From Shewanella aestuarii (lineage in GTDB: Bacteria > Pseudomonadota > Gammaproteobacteria > Enterobacterales > Shewanellaceae): a stretch of 64,000 nucleotides of DNA. The stretch is from assembly GCF_011765625.1 (NCBI RefSeq), contig NZ_CP050314.1, positions 62,001-126,000 on the forward strand, read 5' to 3'. The position numbers and the translations under genes were made by a program. This document shows positions 57,231 to 64,000 of this stretch, piece after piece. Below the pieces are notes generated by a model. It was given only the letters and a program-made list of their open reading frames with translations, did not search any database and was not told where the DNA came from. Positions within the stretch are counted from its first letter, which is position 1, and each line of letters starts with the position of its first letter.

Positions 57231-57243
57231 GTGTGGCCACCAC
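57231..57243. repeat. 13-bp palindrome right of the lox-like site
   Basis: GTGTGGCCACCAC; extended symmetry AAAAGTG…CACTTTT (57227-57247). Partner of 57126-57138 on the other side of the lox-like site. Confidence 0.55.
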
Positions 57244-57441
57244 TTTTAAATAATACAAAAAGGTGAGGGTAGTTGTCGCAAAGCAAGCGCGTAAAGCAAG
57301 AGTTGTTTTTGGCACAATATAGTTTGTTATTAACCAAAAGTTTGTACACAAACGCAGGTTTGGAATAAAACGTGTACAATTGCGAAGTATTATTTCATTT
57401 TCACAGAAATACAATCAATTTTATGTGCTAATATCTACTAC

Positions 57442-57940
57442 ATAGCTAACACATATATGTACTAGGTTATGGACATTGACGACAAACATTTTAAAAATTA
57501 CAAATCCAGGATTAAAGATCTGTATCTTCTGTGTTTTTGGGGAGCCTTTCAGGATAAATTACTTGGCGCGTATGTTTCAGCGGAGATAAAATCGATTAAA
57601 AGGGACCACCTTTGCTATCTAATTAAGAGAAAATTATCCGACTATGATGTAACACCTACTTATGCCTTAAATTTATGCAAAAATATTCTTGGCCGAGGTG
57701 TAGATAATAAATATCTGTTAGGTCAGTTCGGACGCTCTGGTAGAACCGCTGCAGAAAAGTCAAAAATATTTGAAATGGATATACAGCGATTTGAAAATGA
57801 AATCCTTGTTGAATATCAGCTATTTACAGACAAGTTAATTCTTCTTAAAAGACAGGCCAAGAGCGAAGCTATAAAGGAAACTAACAACTAATCTTAGTTC
57901 ACTACTTAACTATAAGCTAAATCATATATGTGTTAGCTAT
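57442..57940. repeat. 18-bp perfect inverted repeats flanking the 140-aa gene
   Basis: ATAGCTAACACATATATG (57442-57459) and its exact reverse complement (57923-57940). The left copy ends ten bases before the ATG of the gene, the right copy begins 31 bases after its stop. Confidence 0.8.
57469..57891 (+). CDS. Hypothetical protein between 18-bp inverted repeats, 140 aa
   Basis: A basic helical protein (MDIDDKHFKNYKSRIKDLYL…) with a conserved-looking core LLGQFGRSGRTAAEKSKIFE and a charged C-terminal helix, family unknown. The perfect inverted repeats on both sides could be operators that it binds itself, or ends of a very small mobile unit. It starts just right of the palindrome complex and reads away from the recombinase operon. 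Confidence 0.65.
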   Translation: MDIDDKHFKNYKSRIKDLYLLCFWGAFQDKLLGAYVSAEIKSIKRDHLCYLIKRKLSDYDVTPTYALNLCKNILGRGVDNKYLLGQFGRSGRTAAEKSKIFEMDIQRFENEILVEYQLFTDKLILLKRQAKSEAIKETNN

Positions 57941-58013
57941 CTGGTATAGGTCATAGAACAGTTTGTTAAGCGAAGAAAATTATGGATTTACTTACATTGA
58001 ATATAGCAATGCA

Positions 58014-58220
58014 TCATATGCTTGTTTTAAGAAAGGCTTTTACTGCCAACTTGAATCTGAAGCATCGACTTGCCGCTAACTTATAGTGTTTGTTGGCCTG
58101 TTCATCATTCGCTAGCGCTTGATATACTGAATCCCATCTTTGTTTTAACATTGTTTTAAAACACAAAAAAAACAAATAATCTGTTTTACTTAGCAACGTA
58201 CAGAAAGTTACTTTATTCAT
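58014..58220 (-). CDS. Possible small protein, 68 aa
   Basis: Begins MNKVTFCTLLSKTDYLFFLC; the ATG at 58220 has a good TGAGG site seven bases before it. Basic C-terminal half (ASRCFRFKLAVKAFLKTSI). No homologue recognised. Support is the ribosome binding site only. Confidence 0.4.
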   Translation of the reverse strand: MNKVTFCTLLSKTDYLFFLCFKTMLKQRWDSVYQALANDEQANKHYKLAASRCFRFKLAVKAFLKTSI

Positions 58221-58244
58221 CAAATTACCTCAAGTGAGTTAAGC

Positions 58245-58808
58245 TTATTTGGCCTGTAAGCTTAAAGCCCGCCCTATTGACTCCAAGTGTTCATTAAGTT
58301 GCTGATAATTATTATCAACTTCCTCTTCCGAAGATGGTGGACAGTGAAATGATTTGTCGTTGCGACAATGGACCACCCACATTTTTTTAAAACCAAAATA
58401 CCTTTCAACTATCCAAGTTACGTTACATTCTTTATTTTGAAAATTTTCGATAACGGATTTTATACTTTGTGCTAATTTATCTTCCGAAGAAAAAATCACT
58501 GTGGGTAGTACCCATTTATTATTTAAAGTGATATCACGTGTTAAAATTGGATTGGCACCGAATAAATAAAGTGATTCGCAGATAGGCAGAAAGTGACTTC
58601 TGATCTTTCCTTCTTTTTTTGCGGTAATGTAATCTGGATGTTCACAGATATTTTTAATCACAGTGTTAAATTTTTTTTCACTCTTTATTTGTTTACTCAT
58701 AACAATACTAATCTTTTGTTTATTCAGTTGGTAAAAATCAATACTACATGAGCGCGCAATAATATTTCCAACATAATATTGATTAGAGAGAGTCATCGAG
58801 TTGATCAT
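58245..58808 (-). CDS. Hypothetical protein, 187 aa
   Basis: I place the start at the ATG 58808 (MINSMTLSNQYYVGNIIARS). The longer frame begins with TTG inside the terminator palindrome at 58817-58849, which is unlikely to be translated. Soluble, with an IVERYFGFKKMWVVHCRNDK segment but no catalytic motif. It follows the lipoprotein gene after that terminator, so it probably has its own promoter or is reached by read-through. Confidence 0.65.
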   Translation of the reverse strand: MINSMTLSNQYYVGNIIARSCSIDFYQLNKQKISIVMSKQIKSEKKFNTVIKNICEHPDYITAKKEGKIRSHFLPICESLYLFGANPILTRDITLNNKWVLPTVIFSSEDKLAQSIKSVIENFQNKECNVTWIVERYFGFKKMWVVHCRNDKSFHCPPSSEEEVDNNYQQLNEHLESIGRALSLQAK

Positions 58809-58816
58809 CGAAGTAA

Positions 58817-58849
58817 AAAGACCATTGTTTAAATTAAACAATGGTCTTT
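58817..58849 (-). terminator. Intrinsic terminator after the lipoprotein gene
   Basis: A long palindrome beginning AAAGACCATTGTTTAA and closing TTAAACAATGGTCTTT, followed on the minus strand by a T-run. Lies 11 bases beyond the stop of 58860-60167. Confidence 0.85.
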
Positions 58850-58859
58850 ATTATTACTG

Positions 58860-60167
58860 CTACAACGTAATAGTCTGAAAATCCTTGGTTTGTAAGATAC
58901 CGTTAAAATCCACAACCGCTAAAGGACTATCACCGAACTCTGCAAGCCGGATTACCTTAAATGCTGCTTTTTGATTGAATTTCCGCTTTGAATGGATGAA
59001 AAACAAATTAAAATCTTCAGTATTGTCTAGTTTGAAGCGACCATCAGAGCCTACTGTAGACACATACTCTAATTCATTTAATAACAAGTTATTTATGTGA
59101 AAATCTTCATACATTGTGACTGTACGAAAATGATCCATAACTACTTCATCGATAATTTGTTGGTCTGAAGGCAATGCTACTCTATCAACACCTTCTTGCG
59201 CATATTTCAAACTCGACTCAAGACCTTCCATTTTTCGTCTGTCGGTGTACCGGTATCGATCATGTAAGTCTGCTATATCAGGATGTGTCTTATAATACTC
59301 ATTGCGCAGTTTCACCAATTGATTGCCATCATTTACATTTATGATAGCTTTGTTCAATGCATTGGTGATTGCATTCAACTGTGGTTCACCTAATTTAGAG
59401 ACACTACTATCACTGAAACTTACTATAAACGAAGCGCATGAAATTTCTGTTTTGTTTGCATCAATACTGGCATCTGAATAGAAGTGGTGAGTCAGTGTTT
59501 TGCCAGAAGTTGCATTATTCAGTTCACGGCAACTTTTTTTGCTAATTTTTTCAGAATAATTATATGAATAAACTCTGAATTTCCAATCTTTAGTCAATCC
59601 TTTTACAAGATCACTTGATCTGCCAATCCCAACCTGGGATAAGCTTTCAATAGCTGCATTTCTAGCATCTTGAAAGTCTTTATTTAATTGGTCCTTTTTA
59701 GCTGACAATGCGGCTCTATCGGCCTCACCTTTTTCATAAGCACTTTTAGACTCATTATAAATTGGAAGGTAAGCATCAAACTCGGCTTTTACTTTTGTTA
59801 ATGTTTTATTTTCTGCATCAAGTCTTGCCTGATAGATAGCGAGTAGTTTTGCTTTTTTTTCCTCTAAATCGAATGGCTTAACATCATCAATAAGTTGTAC
59901 CAAGTCCATTTCGTCAATCAATTTATTGATCGCACTAATTTTTGCTTCAGATTCATTTATCCCACGTATTGCCTCGACCTTCGCTTCAAAGTCAGCTTTA
60001 TCGTCAAACCAGTCTTTAATTGCGGATTCGTTTAGCGTATAGACATCGATGATTTCATCACCGAGTTTTCGCATAGCGGTATCATCCAACTTGCCAATAT
60101 CGGGTCCTTGTGTACAACCTTGAGCAAATAGCACTGCAGCAATCATAGAAATTTTTAACTTATTCAT
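58860..60167 (-). CDS. Putative lipoprotein with coiled coil, 435 aa
   Basis: N-terminal signal with a lipobox-like AQGC (ISMIAAVLFAQGCTQGPDIG), so Cys18 is probably lipidated and the protein anchored in a membrane. Residues ~95-170 are strongly helical with heptad spacing (LAIYQARLDAENKTLTKVKA…ALSAKKDQLNKDFQ). The remainder is a globular domain without recognised motif. Transcribed leftward, away from the Tus-like gene. Role unknown; an envelope function such as exclusion or anchoring is possible. Confidence 0.7.
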   Translation of the reverse strand: MNKLKISMIAAVLFAQGCTQGPDIGKLDDTAMRKLGDEIIDVYTLNESAIKDWFDDKADFEAKVEAIRGINESEAKISAINKLIDEMDLVQLIDDVKPFDLEEKKAKLLAIYQARLDAENKTLTKVKAEFDAYLPIYNESKSAYEKGEADRAALSAKKDQLNKDFQDARNAAIESLSQVGIGRSSDLVKGLTKDWKFRVYSYNYSEKISKKSCRELNNATSGKTLTHHFYSDASIDANKTEISCASFIVSFSDSSVSKLGEPQLNAITNALNKAIINVNDGNQLVKLRNEYYKTHPDIADLHDRYRYTDRRKMEGLESSLKYAQEGVDRVALPSDQQIIDEVVMDHFRTVTMYEDFHINNLLLNELEYVSTVGSDGRFKLDNTEDFNLFFIHSKRKFNQKAAFKVIRLAEFGDSPLAVVDFNGILQTKDFQTITL

Positions 60168-60391
60168 TATCTATCCTTGGTAATTAATAACATAACTGCA
60201 AAATTGTCTCAGAAAATTTAAACAAATTGTCAAAATAAGGTGCTCAAAATCGAAACGCTAATTTATTACTATAAATAAATTTTGTGACAAAATTCATTTT
60301 GATGATTAGCAAATAAGAAGTGCAACGAGAATGATGCTGATGATTAAAATTTGACTTGTACGATAATCAAGCTCATAATCCAAATATTGAC
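60168..60391. promoter_or_regulatory. Divergent promoter region, lipoprotein and Tus-like genes
   Basis: AT-rich 220-base spacer holding both promoters. Its right end runs into the Ter-like sequence (60392-60407). No gene. Confidence 0.5.
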
Positions 60392-60407
60392 AGTATGAGG
60401 TAACATA
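60392..60407 (+). promoter_or_regulatory. Ter-like site overlapping the ribosome binding site of the Tus-like gene
   Basis: AGTATGAGGTAACATA agrees at 12 of 16 positions with the E. coli Ter core AGTATGTTGTAACTAA, including the leading AGTATG and GTAAC. It contains the GAGG ribosome binding site and ends one base before the TTG start codon. In E. coli a Ter site likewise overlaps the tus promoter and mediates autorepression. Confidence 0.6.
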
Positions 60408-60408
60408 G

Positions 60409-61326
60409 TTGAGCAATCGGGCAACCCTTAATTCATACATTCTCATCAACCACCAACGATTAGTTGTGGCATTAGATGAGCTGGCTAACTTTGTTTGTGA
60501 AAATGCATCGTTAATTCATATGTATAGACTTCCTAACCTCCCTTTAGGGGCAGAAGATGAACAACCTGAAAGCATTGAAATAAAGAATATTTTCGATGGT
60601 ACAGACCAACAATCAAAATCATTTTTAAAGCAGGCGTTAACACAATTAGAGATAAACGCTTTTGAGGAAAACACATATCTAGCAAAACGGTATCCAGGAC
60701 TGGTTGTGTTACCTCCTCTTTTAAAAGATGCTTTTCGTAAGTTAAACGATAGGGTTACTTCTCTTAGAGAAGAGTTTTACGCTTCAGTTAAAAGAGGATT
60801 CAAGAATCGCCAGTCAGTGCACGAAAATCTACACAAAATTTTGCCTAACCTTGTTTTATTGTCTGCGGTAAGAAATATAAGGTACGTAGAGCAAGATATA
60901 GATGAACTGGCATCTGTGAATTTTTATTGGCTGTCAAAGAAGATGGTTAAACACGTAAAGCATGAGTCGGCCACTGAAATTATCAATGATGGCGTAGCTA
61001 AATTACGTAATAAAGACTGCTTTGGTTTGACAAATGAAGAGTTACTAATTAGGCAAAAAAAAGAGTTAGAGTTGATTTCAAGGGTGCCTAAATCATCGAG
61101 TATTGTGGAAATTCGATATGCCCGAGTACAACCATTTATCGATGTTTGGGGGCGAAACGAATCGGATTCAAGAAACACTAAATTATTAGGGTTGAATGCT
61201 AGTTTACCAGTGATCATGTTTAGTATGCCACACCAGATAAAGCAGCTTTGTAATTATAATTACAAAGCACCAAAAAAAATCAATTTGCCGGTACTGATCC
61301 ATAGAAAGCATTGGTATGTAAAATAA
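60409..61326 (+). CDS. tus: Tus-like replication-terminus-binding protein, 305 aa
   Basis: Length (Tus is 309 aa) and several blocks match E. coli Tus: an RLP-like N-terminal part, YLAKRYPGLVVLP, LPNLVLLSAVRNIRYVEQDI against Tus LPGLITLNAYRTLTVL, FYWLSKKMVKHVKHE against GWANKHIIKNLHRDE, and VRYARVQPFIDVWGR-type residues (IRYARVQPFIDVW) against KVQPIARVW. Tus binds Ter DNA and blocks replication forks from one side. The start is TTG, preceded by GAGG within a Ter-like site. The gene is followed by three small co-directional genes. Similarity is partial but spread over the full length. Confidence 0.78.
   Translation: MSNRATLNSYILINHQRLVVALDELANFVCENASLIHMYRLPNLPLGAEDEQPESIEIKNIFDGTDQQSKSFLKQALTQLEINAFEENTYLAKRYPGLVVLPPLLKDAFRKLNDRVTSLREEFYASVKRGFKNRQSVHENLHKILPNLVLLSAVRNIRYVEQDIDELASVNFYWLSKKMVKHVKHESATEIINDGVAKLRNKDCFGLTNEELLIRQKKELELISRVPKSSSIVEIRYARVQPFIDVWGRNESDSRNTKLLGLNASLPVIMFSMPHQIKQLCNYNYKAPKKINLPVLIHRKHWYVK
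61245..61268. repeat. 24-bp perfect palindrome inside the Tus-like gene
   Basis: GCTTTGTAATTA and its exact reverse complement lie back to back within the last 30 codons of the gene (encoding LCNYNYKAP). Confidence 0.6.
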
Positions 61327-61335
61327 GGATAAATT

Positions 61336-61668
61336 ATGATTTCTTCTATAGTTTTCGCTATTGGCGTGTCTTTAGGTGTTTCGGCCGATCAAGGTTATGA
61401 ATTTCCAAAAGGCATTATTATTCGTGAATATAATGATATCCGTATTCGCGAGGTTACAGAGGTGAGTCACGCTCCAACTTTAATTACTGAGCAAGATAAG
61501 TACATTCACCAACTTTACCGCGAGCAATTTAAACGATTTAACCCACATTCATATTTCGACTTAACAGAAAAAACTAAAGCTGAAATTAAGCCTTTAAAAC
61601 AGGGGAAGCCCCTTGAACGATTTAGCGTTCAAGTAGATCCCTACTTCATGGATCGATTTGATAAATGA
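61336..61668 (+). CDS. Small exported protein, 110 aa
   Basis: Short signal-like N-terminus (MISSIVFAIGVSLGVSADQG), then a charged soluble domain (KGIIIREYNDIRIREVTEVS). It begins 9 bases after the Tus-like gene and overlaps the next gene by four bases (ATGA), so it is part of the same operon. Family unknown. Confidence 0.65.
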   Translation: MISSIVFAIGVSLGVSADQGYEFPKGIIIREYNDIRIREVTEVSHAPTLITEQDKYIHQLYREQFKRFNPHSYFDLTEKTKAEIKPLKQGKPLERFSVQVDPYFMDRFDK

Positions 61669-62027
61669 CCTATAGCCTATTTAAGAAAAATCCATTATAT
61701 CAGGCAACGCTAGTTGCGCTACTGTTGCCATTTTGCGTATTCACCTTATCCAGTATAACGACGTTCGCACTTTACTCTTTCACAATACCCTTGTCCTACT
61801 TAGTTATTAGTGCTCTGCCATTGCTAGGGACCATGGTAAAGGTTACGATTAGAACAACTACTAAACAATTAGTTATTAGCCGGTCACTCATTGGATTTAC
61901 ATTTCATAGCAAAATTTTTCAGATTAATTCTGAAAATGATGTTTTTTGGGTCCAAGAAAGTAAAAATAAGCGATTACACACATTATATGTCGATAGTCGG
62001 ACTACTGGACTTACAATCTCAGATTAA
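61665..62027 (+). CDS. Small membrane protein, 120 aa
   Basis: Two transmembrane helices (ATLVALLLPFCVFTLSSITT and FTIPLSYLVISALPLLGTMV) followed by a soluble C-terminal domain (TKQLVISRSLIGFTFHSKIF). The start overlaps the preceding stop by four bases. Likely inner-membrane; function unknown. Confidence 0.65.
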   Translation: MTYSLFKKNPLYQATLVALLLPFCVFTLSSITTFALYSFTIPLSYLVISALPLLGTMVKVTIRTTTKQLVISRSLIGFTFHSKIFQINSENDVFWVQESKNKRLHTLYVDSRTTGLTISD

Positions 62028-62051
62028 AAAAACTCGTGCTATAATCAATAT

Positions 62052-62612
62052 ATGACAAAAAAATTATCTTACATTGAAGCGCGTACACTAATTAGGGAAA
62101 ATTTCGTATCCAGCGCACTTGAATATCAAGAATTTAGAAATTCTTGTGAAGCTTTACGCTCACAATTACCATCGCAGCCGTTGGTGTTTTATAAAGAGGA
62201 CTGGAAGGGTTGGGATGAGTTTACTGGGGTTAAACACAAAGAGTTAGATATAGATATCAAGACTCTCCAAACGCTCGCTGAACATTTAAACTTACATACA
62301 AGATCTGAATGGGAACAAGCAATCAAAGAAAATATGCTAGGTGTCCCCATATCGATAAATAAAATTAAAGGTTTTTCTAATTGGAGTAACTTTCTAAGCA
62401 AATCTGAATACATCTCATTCAAAGAGCTACTTGTTTTCACTAGATCTCTATCTATTAAAACTCAAATGGATTGGCGTGAATGGTGCAAAAAAAATTCTCG
62501 ACCAGATCGAGTACCATTTAATTTACGTAAAATTTATTATGATGATTATTTAGCAGAATGCCTTAATCAAAATGTAAGCTTTTGGAAATTTATATTTGTA
62601 GGTGAAGATTAG
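62052..62612 (+). CDS. Protein with VPR-type integrase repeats, 186 aa
   Basis: Three copies of a ~55-residue unit of the phage-integrase-repeat/VPR type: SYIEARTLIREN…WKGWDEFTG (~6-58), TLQTLAEHLNLHTRSEWEQA…FSNWSNFLS (~68-118), SFKELLVFTRSLSIKTQMDW…YYDDYL (~122-175). These repeats occur in Vibrio, Photobacterium and relatives, often in mobile DNA, and may bind nucleic acid. No catalytic domain is attached. Last gene of the rightward run begun by the Tus-like gene. Confidence 0.65.
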   Translation: MTKKLSYIEARTLIRENFVSSALEYQEFRNSCEALRSQLPSQPLVFYKEDWKGWDEFTGVKHKELDIDIKTLQTLAEHLNLHTRSEWEQAIKENMLGVPISINKIKGFSNWSNFLSKSEYISFKELLVFTRSLSIKTQMDWREWCKKNSRPDRVPFNLRKIYYDDYLAECLNQNVSFWKFIFVGED

Positions 62613-62652
62613 CCCTTAGATGTAGATTTTACATGCACATGCAAGGGCTAAT
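62608..62652. terminator. Stem-loop between converging genes
   Basis: ATTAGCCCTT (62608-62617) pairs with AAGGGCTAAT (62643-62652) around a 25-base loop. It includes the stop codon of the VPR-repeat gene and lies before the converging repeat-protein gene. Confidence 0.6.
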
Positions 62653-62671
62653 ATGTACTCCATTTTATACT

Positions 62672-64000
62672 CTATCTACCACCCACGAATCCAAAGTTAG
62701 ACGGTGTTAACCGGGTCTCATTTTGTTGATTCATTTCACTTTCTTTTTCGTTTGTAGCTAAAGTGTTCTCACCATTATTCTCATTCGCTTGGGCTTTAAT
62801 GGTTACTTTCTGTTCATCACTTATATTGTTACGTGAATCTGCAGAATTTTTACCATTAGCACCAACATCATTGCTGCCTGTGTCATTTGTTGGGCTTGAA
62901 CTCATACCGACATCATTGGCTCCAACATCATTGCTGCCTGTGTCATTTGTTGAGCCTGACCCCATACCGACATCATTGGCTCCAACATCATTGCTGCCTG
63001 TGTCATTTGTTGGGCTTGAACTCATACCGACATCATTGGCTCCAACATCATTGCTGCCTGTGTCATTTGTTGGGCTTGAACTCATACCGATATCATTGGC
63101 ACCAACATCATTGCTGCCTGTGTCATTTGTTGGGCTTGAACTCATACCGACATCATTGGCTCCAACATCATTGCTGCCTGTGTCATTTGTTGGGCTTGAA
63201 CTCATACCGACATCATTGGCTCCAACATCATTGCTGCCTGTGTCATTTGTTGAGCCTGAACCCATACCGACATCATTGCGGCCTGCGTCATTTGTTGAAG
63301 TGTCTGAACCCACGCCAGCACTATTAACACCAACATCATTGCTGCCCGCATTATTTGTACCTACTGAATTGCTGCCTGTGTTATTTGTTGGGCTTGAACT
63401 CATACCGACATCATTGGCTCCAACATCATTGCTGCCTGTGTCATTTGTTGGGCTTGAACTCATACCGACATCATTGGCTCCAACATCATTGCTGCCTGTG
63501 TTATTTGTTGAAGTGTCTGAACCAACGCCAGCACTATTAACACCAACATCATTGCTGCCTGTGTCATTTGTTGAGCCTGAACCCATACCGACATCATTGC
63601 TGCCTGTGTTATTTGTTGAAGTGTCTGAACCCACACCAGCACTATTAACACCAACATCATTGCTGCCTGTGTTATTTGTTGAGCCTGAACCCATACCGAC
63701 ATCATTGCTGCCTGTGTTATTTGTTGAAGTGTCTGAACCCACACCAGCACTATTAACACCAACATCATTGCTGCCCGCATTATTTGTACCTACTGAATTG
63801 CGGCCTGCGTCATTTGTTAAAGGTGTCTCACTACCACGAACTGATCCAGTTTCTGTGTTACCCGTCTCAGCCTTGGCCACTCCACCCGATGCTGCTTGAG
63901 GGCTTGCTGTTTGAGGGGTATCACTACCACTGACAGAGCCTACTTCTGCTTTGGCCGTTTCGCCACTAGCCACATCGCCTTTAGCTACTTCGGCAACATG
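62672..64000 (-). CDS. Repetitive Asn/Gly/Ser/Thr-rich protein, 5' end outside the window
   Basis: At least 440 residues; the frame is open through the right edge, so the true start lies beyond. Most of it consists of 20-residue units (NDTGSNDVGANDVGMSSSPT and the variant NNTGSNDVGVNSAGVGSDTS), with a less repetitive tail ending SNFGFVGGR. Such low-complexity tandem repeats are typical of extended stalks or surface linkers. No secretion signal can be judged without the N-terminus. The direction is opposite to the Tus-like operon. Confidence 0.75.
   Translation of the reverse strand, partial: HVAEVAKGDVASGETAKAEVGSVSGSDTPQTASPQAASGGVAKAETGNTETGSVRGSETPLTNDAGRNSVGTNNAGSNDVGVNSAGVGSDTSTNNTGSNDVGMGSGSTNNTGSNDVGVNSAGVGSDTSTNNTGSNDVGMGSGSTNDTGSNDVGVNSAGVGSDTSTNNTGSNDVGANDVGMSSSPTNDTGSNDVGANDVGMSSSPTNNTGSNSVGTNNAGSNDVGVNSAGVGSDTSTNDAGRNDVGMGSGSTNDTGSNDVGANDVGMSSSPTNDTGSNDVGANDVGMSSSPTNDTGSNDVGANDIGMSSSPTNDTGSNDVGANDVGMSSSPTNDTGSNDVGANDVGMGSGSTNDTGSNDVGANDVGMSSSPTNDTGSNDVGANGKNSADSRNNISDEQKVTIKAQANENNGENTLATNEKESEMNQQNETRLTPSNFGFVGGR
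62861..63800 (-). repeat. 60-bp minisatellite within the repeat-protein gene
   Basis: Near-identical 60-base units from 62861 to about 63280, then mixed related units (some 78 or 117 bases) to about 63800. Unit length is a multiple of three, so copy-number change keeps the frame. Confidence 0.85.

Noticed and set aside
57148..57414. 88-aa and 62-aa minus-strand ORFs across the lox-like palindrome region
   Set aside because: They run through non-coding palindromes, show no plausible ribosome binding site, and have cysteine/aromatic-rich random composition.
62861..63280. CRISPR array, suggested by regular 60-base periodicity
   Set aside because: Whole units are repeated without unique spacers, and the frame is open throughout; it is a coding minisatellite.
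62763..63899. 378-aa plus-strand ORF through the repeat region
   Set aside because: It is the reverse complement of the repetitive minus-strand gene; the 60-bp period keeps several frames open on both strands.

Overview
The window is mobile, accessory DNA from a marine or aquaculture-associated gammaproteobacterium (Vibrio, Shewanella or Photobacterium type). The backbone is AT-rich. A GC-rich multi-resistance block sits inside a rumB gene, next to rumA, a DEDDh exonuclease and a WYL regulator. That neighbourhood is typical of SXT/R391-type conjugative elements and related large plasmids such as the pAQU type. The right third carries a Cre-like recombinase, a Tus-like protein and a complex of palindromes, which fits a large plasmid better than a purely integrative element. 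The sequence alone does not settle which it is. No complete transfer or replication-initiation gene is present.

Layout. 1-7300: small genes of unknown function, a DNA methyltransferase, and a four-gene cluster (a TnsB-like N-terminal protein, a CoiA-like zinc protein, an HExxH membrane protein, an unknown). 7762-26170: resistance island. A decayed Tn3-family tnpA is followed by a complete 3.2-kb Tn3-family insertion element (8329-11540, 80-bp terminal repeats), three ISCR2/ISVsa3 copies alternating with two tetR-tetA units (a tandem duplication of about 3.94 kb), mph(G)-mef(C), sul2, and a truncated second copy of the Tn3-family element. 26171-28302: remains of a tyrosine-recombinase element at the rumB break. 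28303-33185: 'rumB, rumA, exonuclease, small ORF, WYL regulator, broken hsdM. 33186-39500: Tn554/RIT-like element with three tyrosine recombinases and a TnpC-like protein, preceded by a LexA box. 39500-54000: a stretch marked by a dispersed motif (ACTTTGGGGCAGAAATG-like) that holds a short tyrosine recombinase, a czc-type metal efflux set with frameshifted czcA, AraC and transglutaminase genes, an MSHA-like pilin, an IS3-family element, RsgA, AraC and GNAT genes. 54291-62612: RHH protein, Cre-like recombinase, 34-bp lox-like palindrome with flanking palindromes, lipoprotein, Tus-like protein and small genes. 62672-64000: a protein made of 20-residue repeats that continues past the window.

How it may work together. 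The left part is a drug-resistance load (tetracycline, macrolide, sulfonamide) assembled by ISCR2 and Tn3-type elements. The metal efflux genes add a second resistance class. The right part looks like a replicon-maintenance set. A recombinase with an apparent crossover site would resolve dimers. An RHH protein with candidate palindromic sites lies on either side of that site. A Tus homologue has a Ter-like sequence over its own ribosome binding site. Together they resemble a miniature chromosome terminus (dif/XerCD, MatP/matS, Tus/Ter), and this is the most interesting hypothesis from the window.
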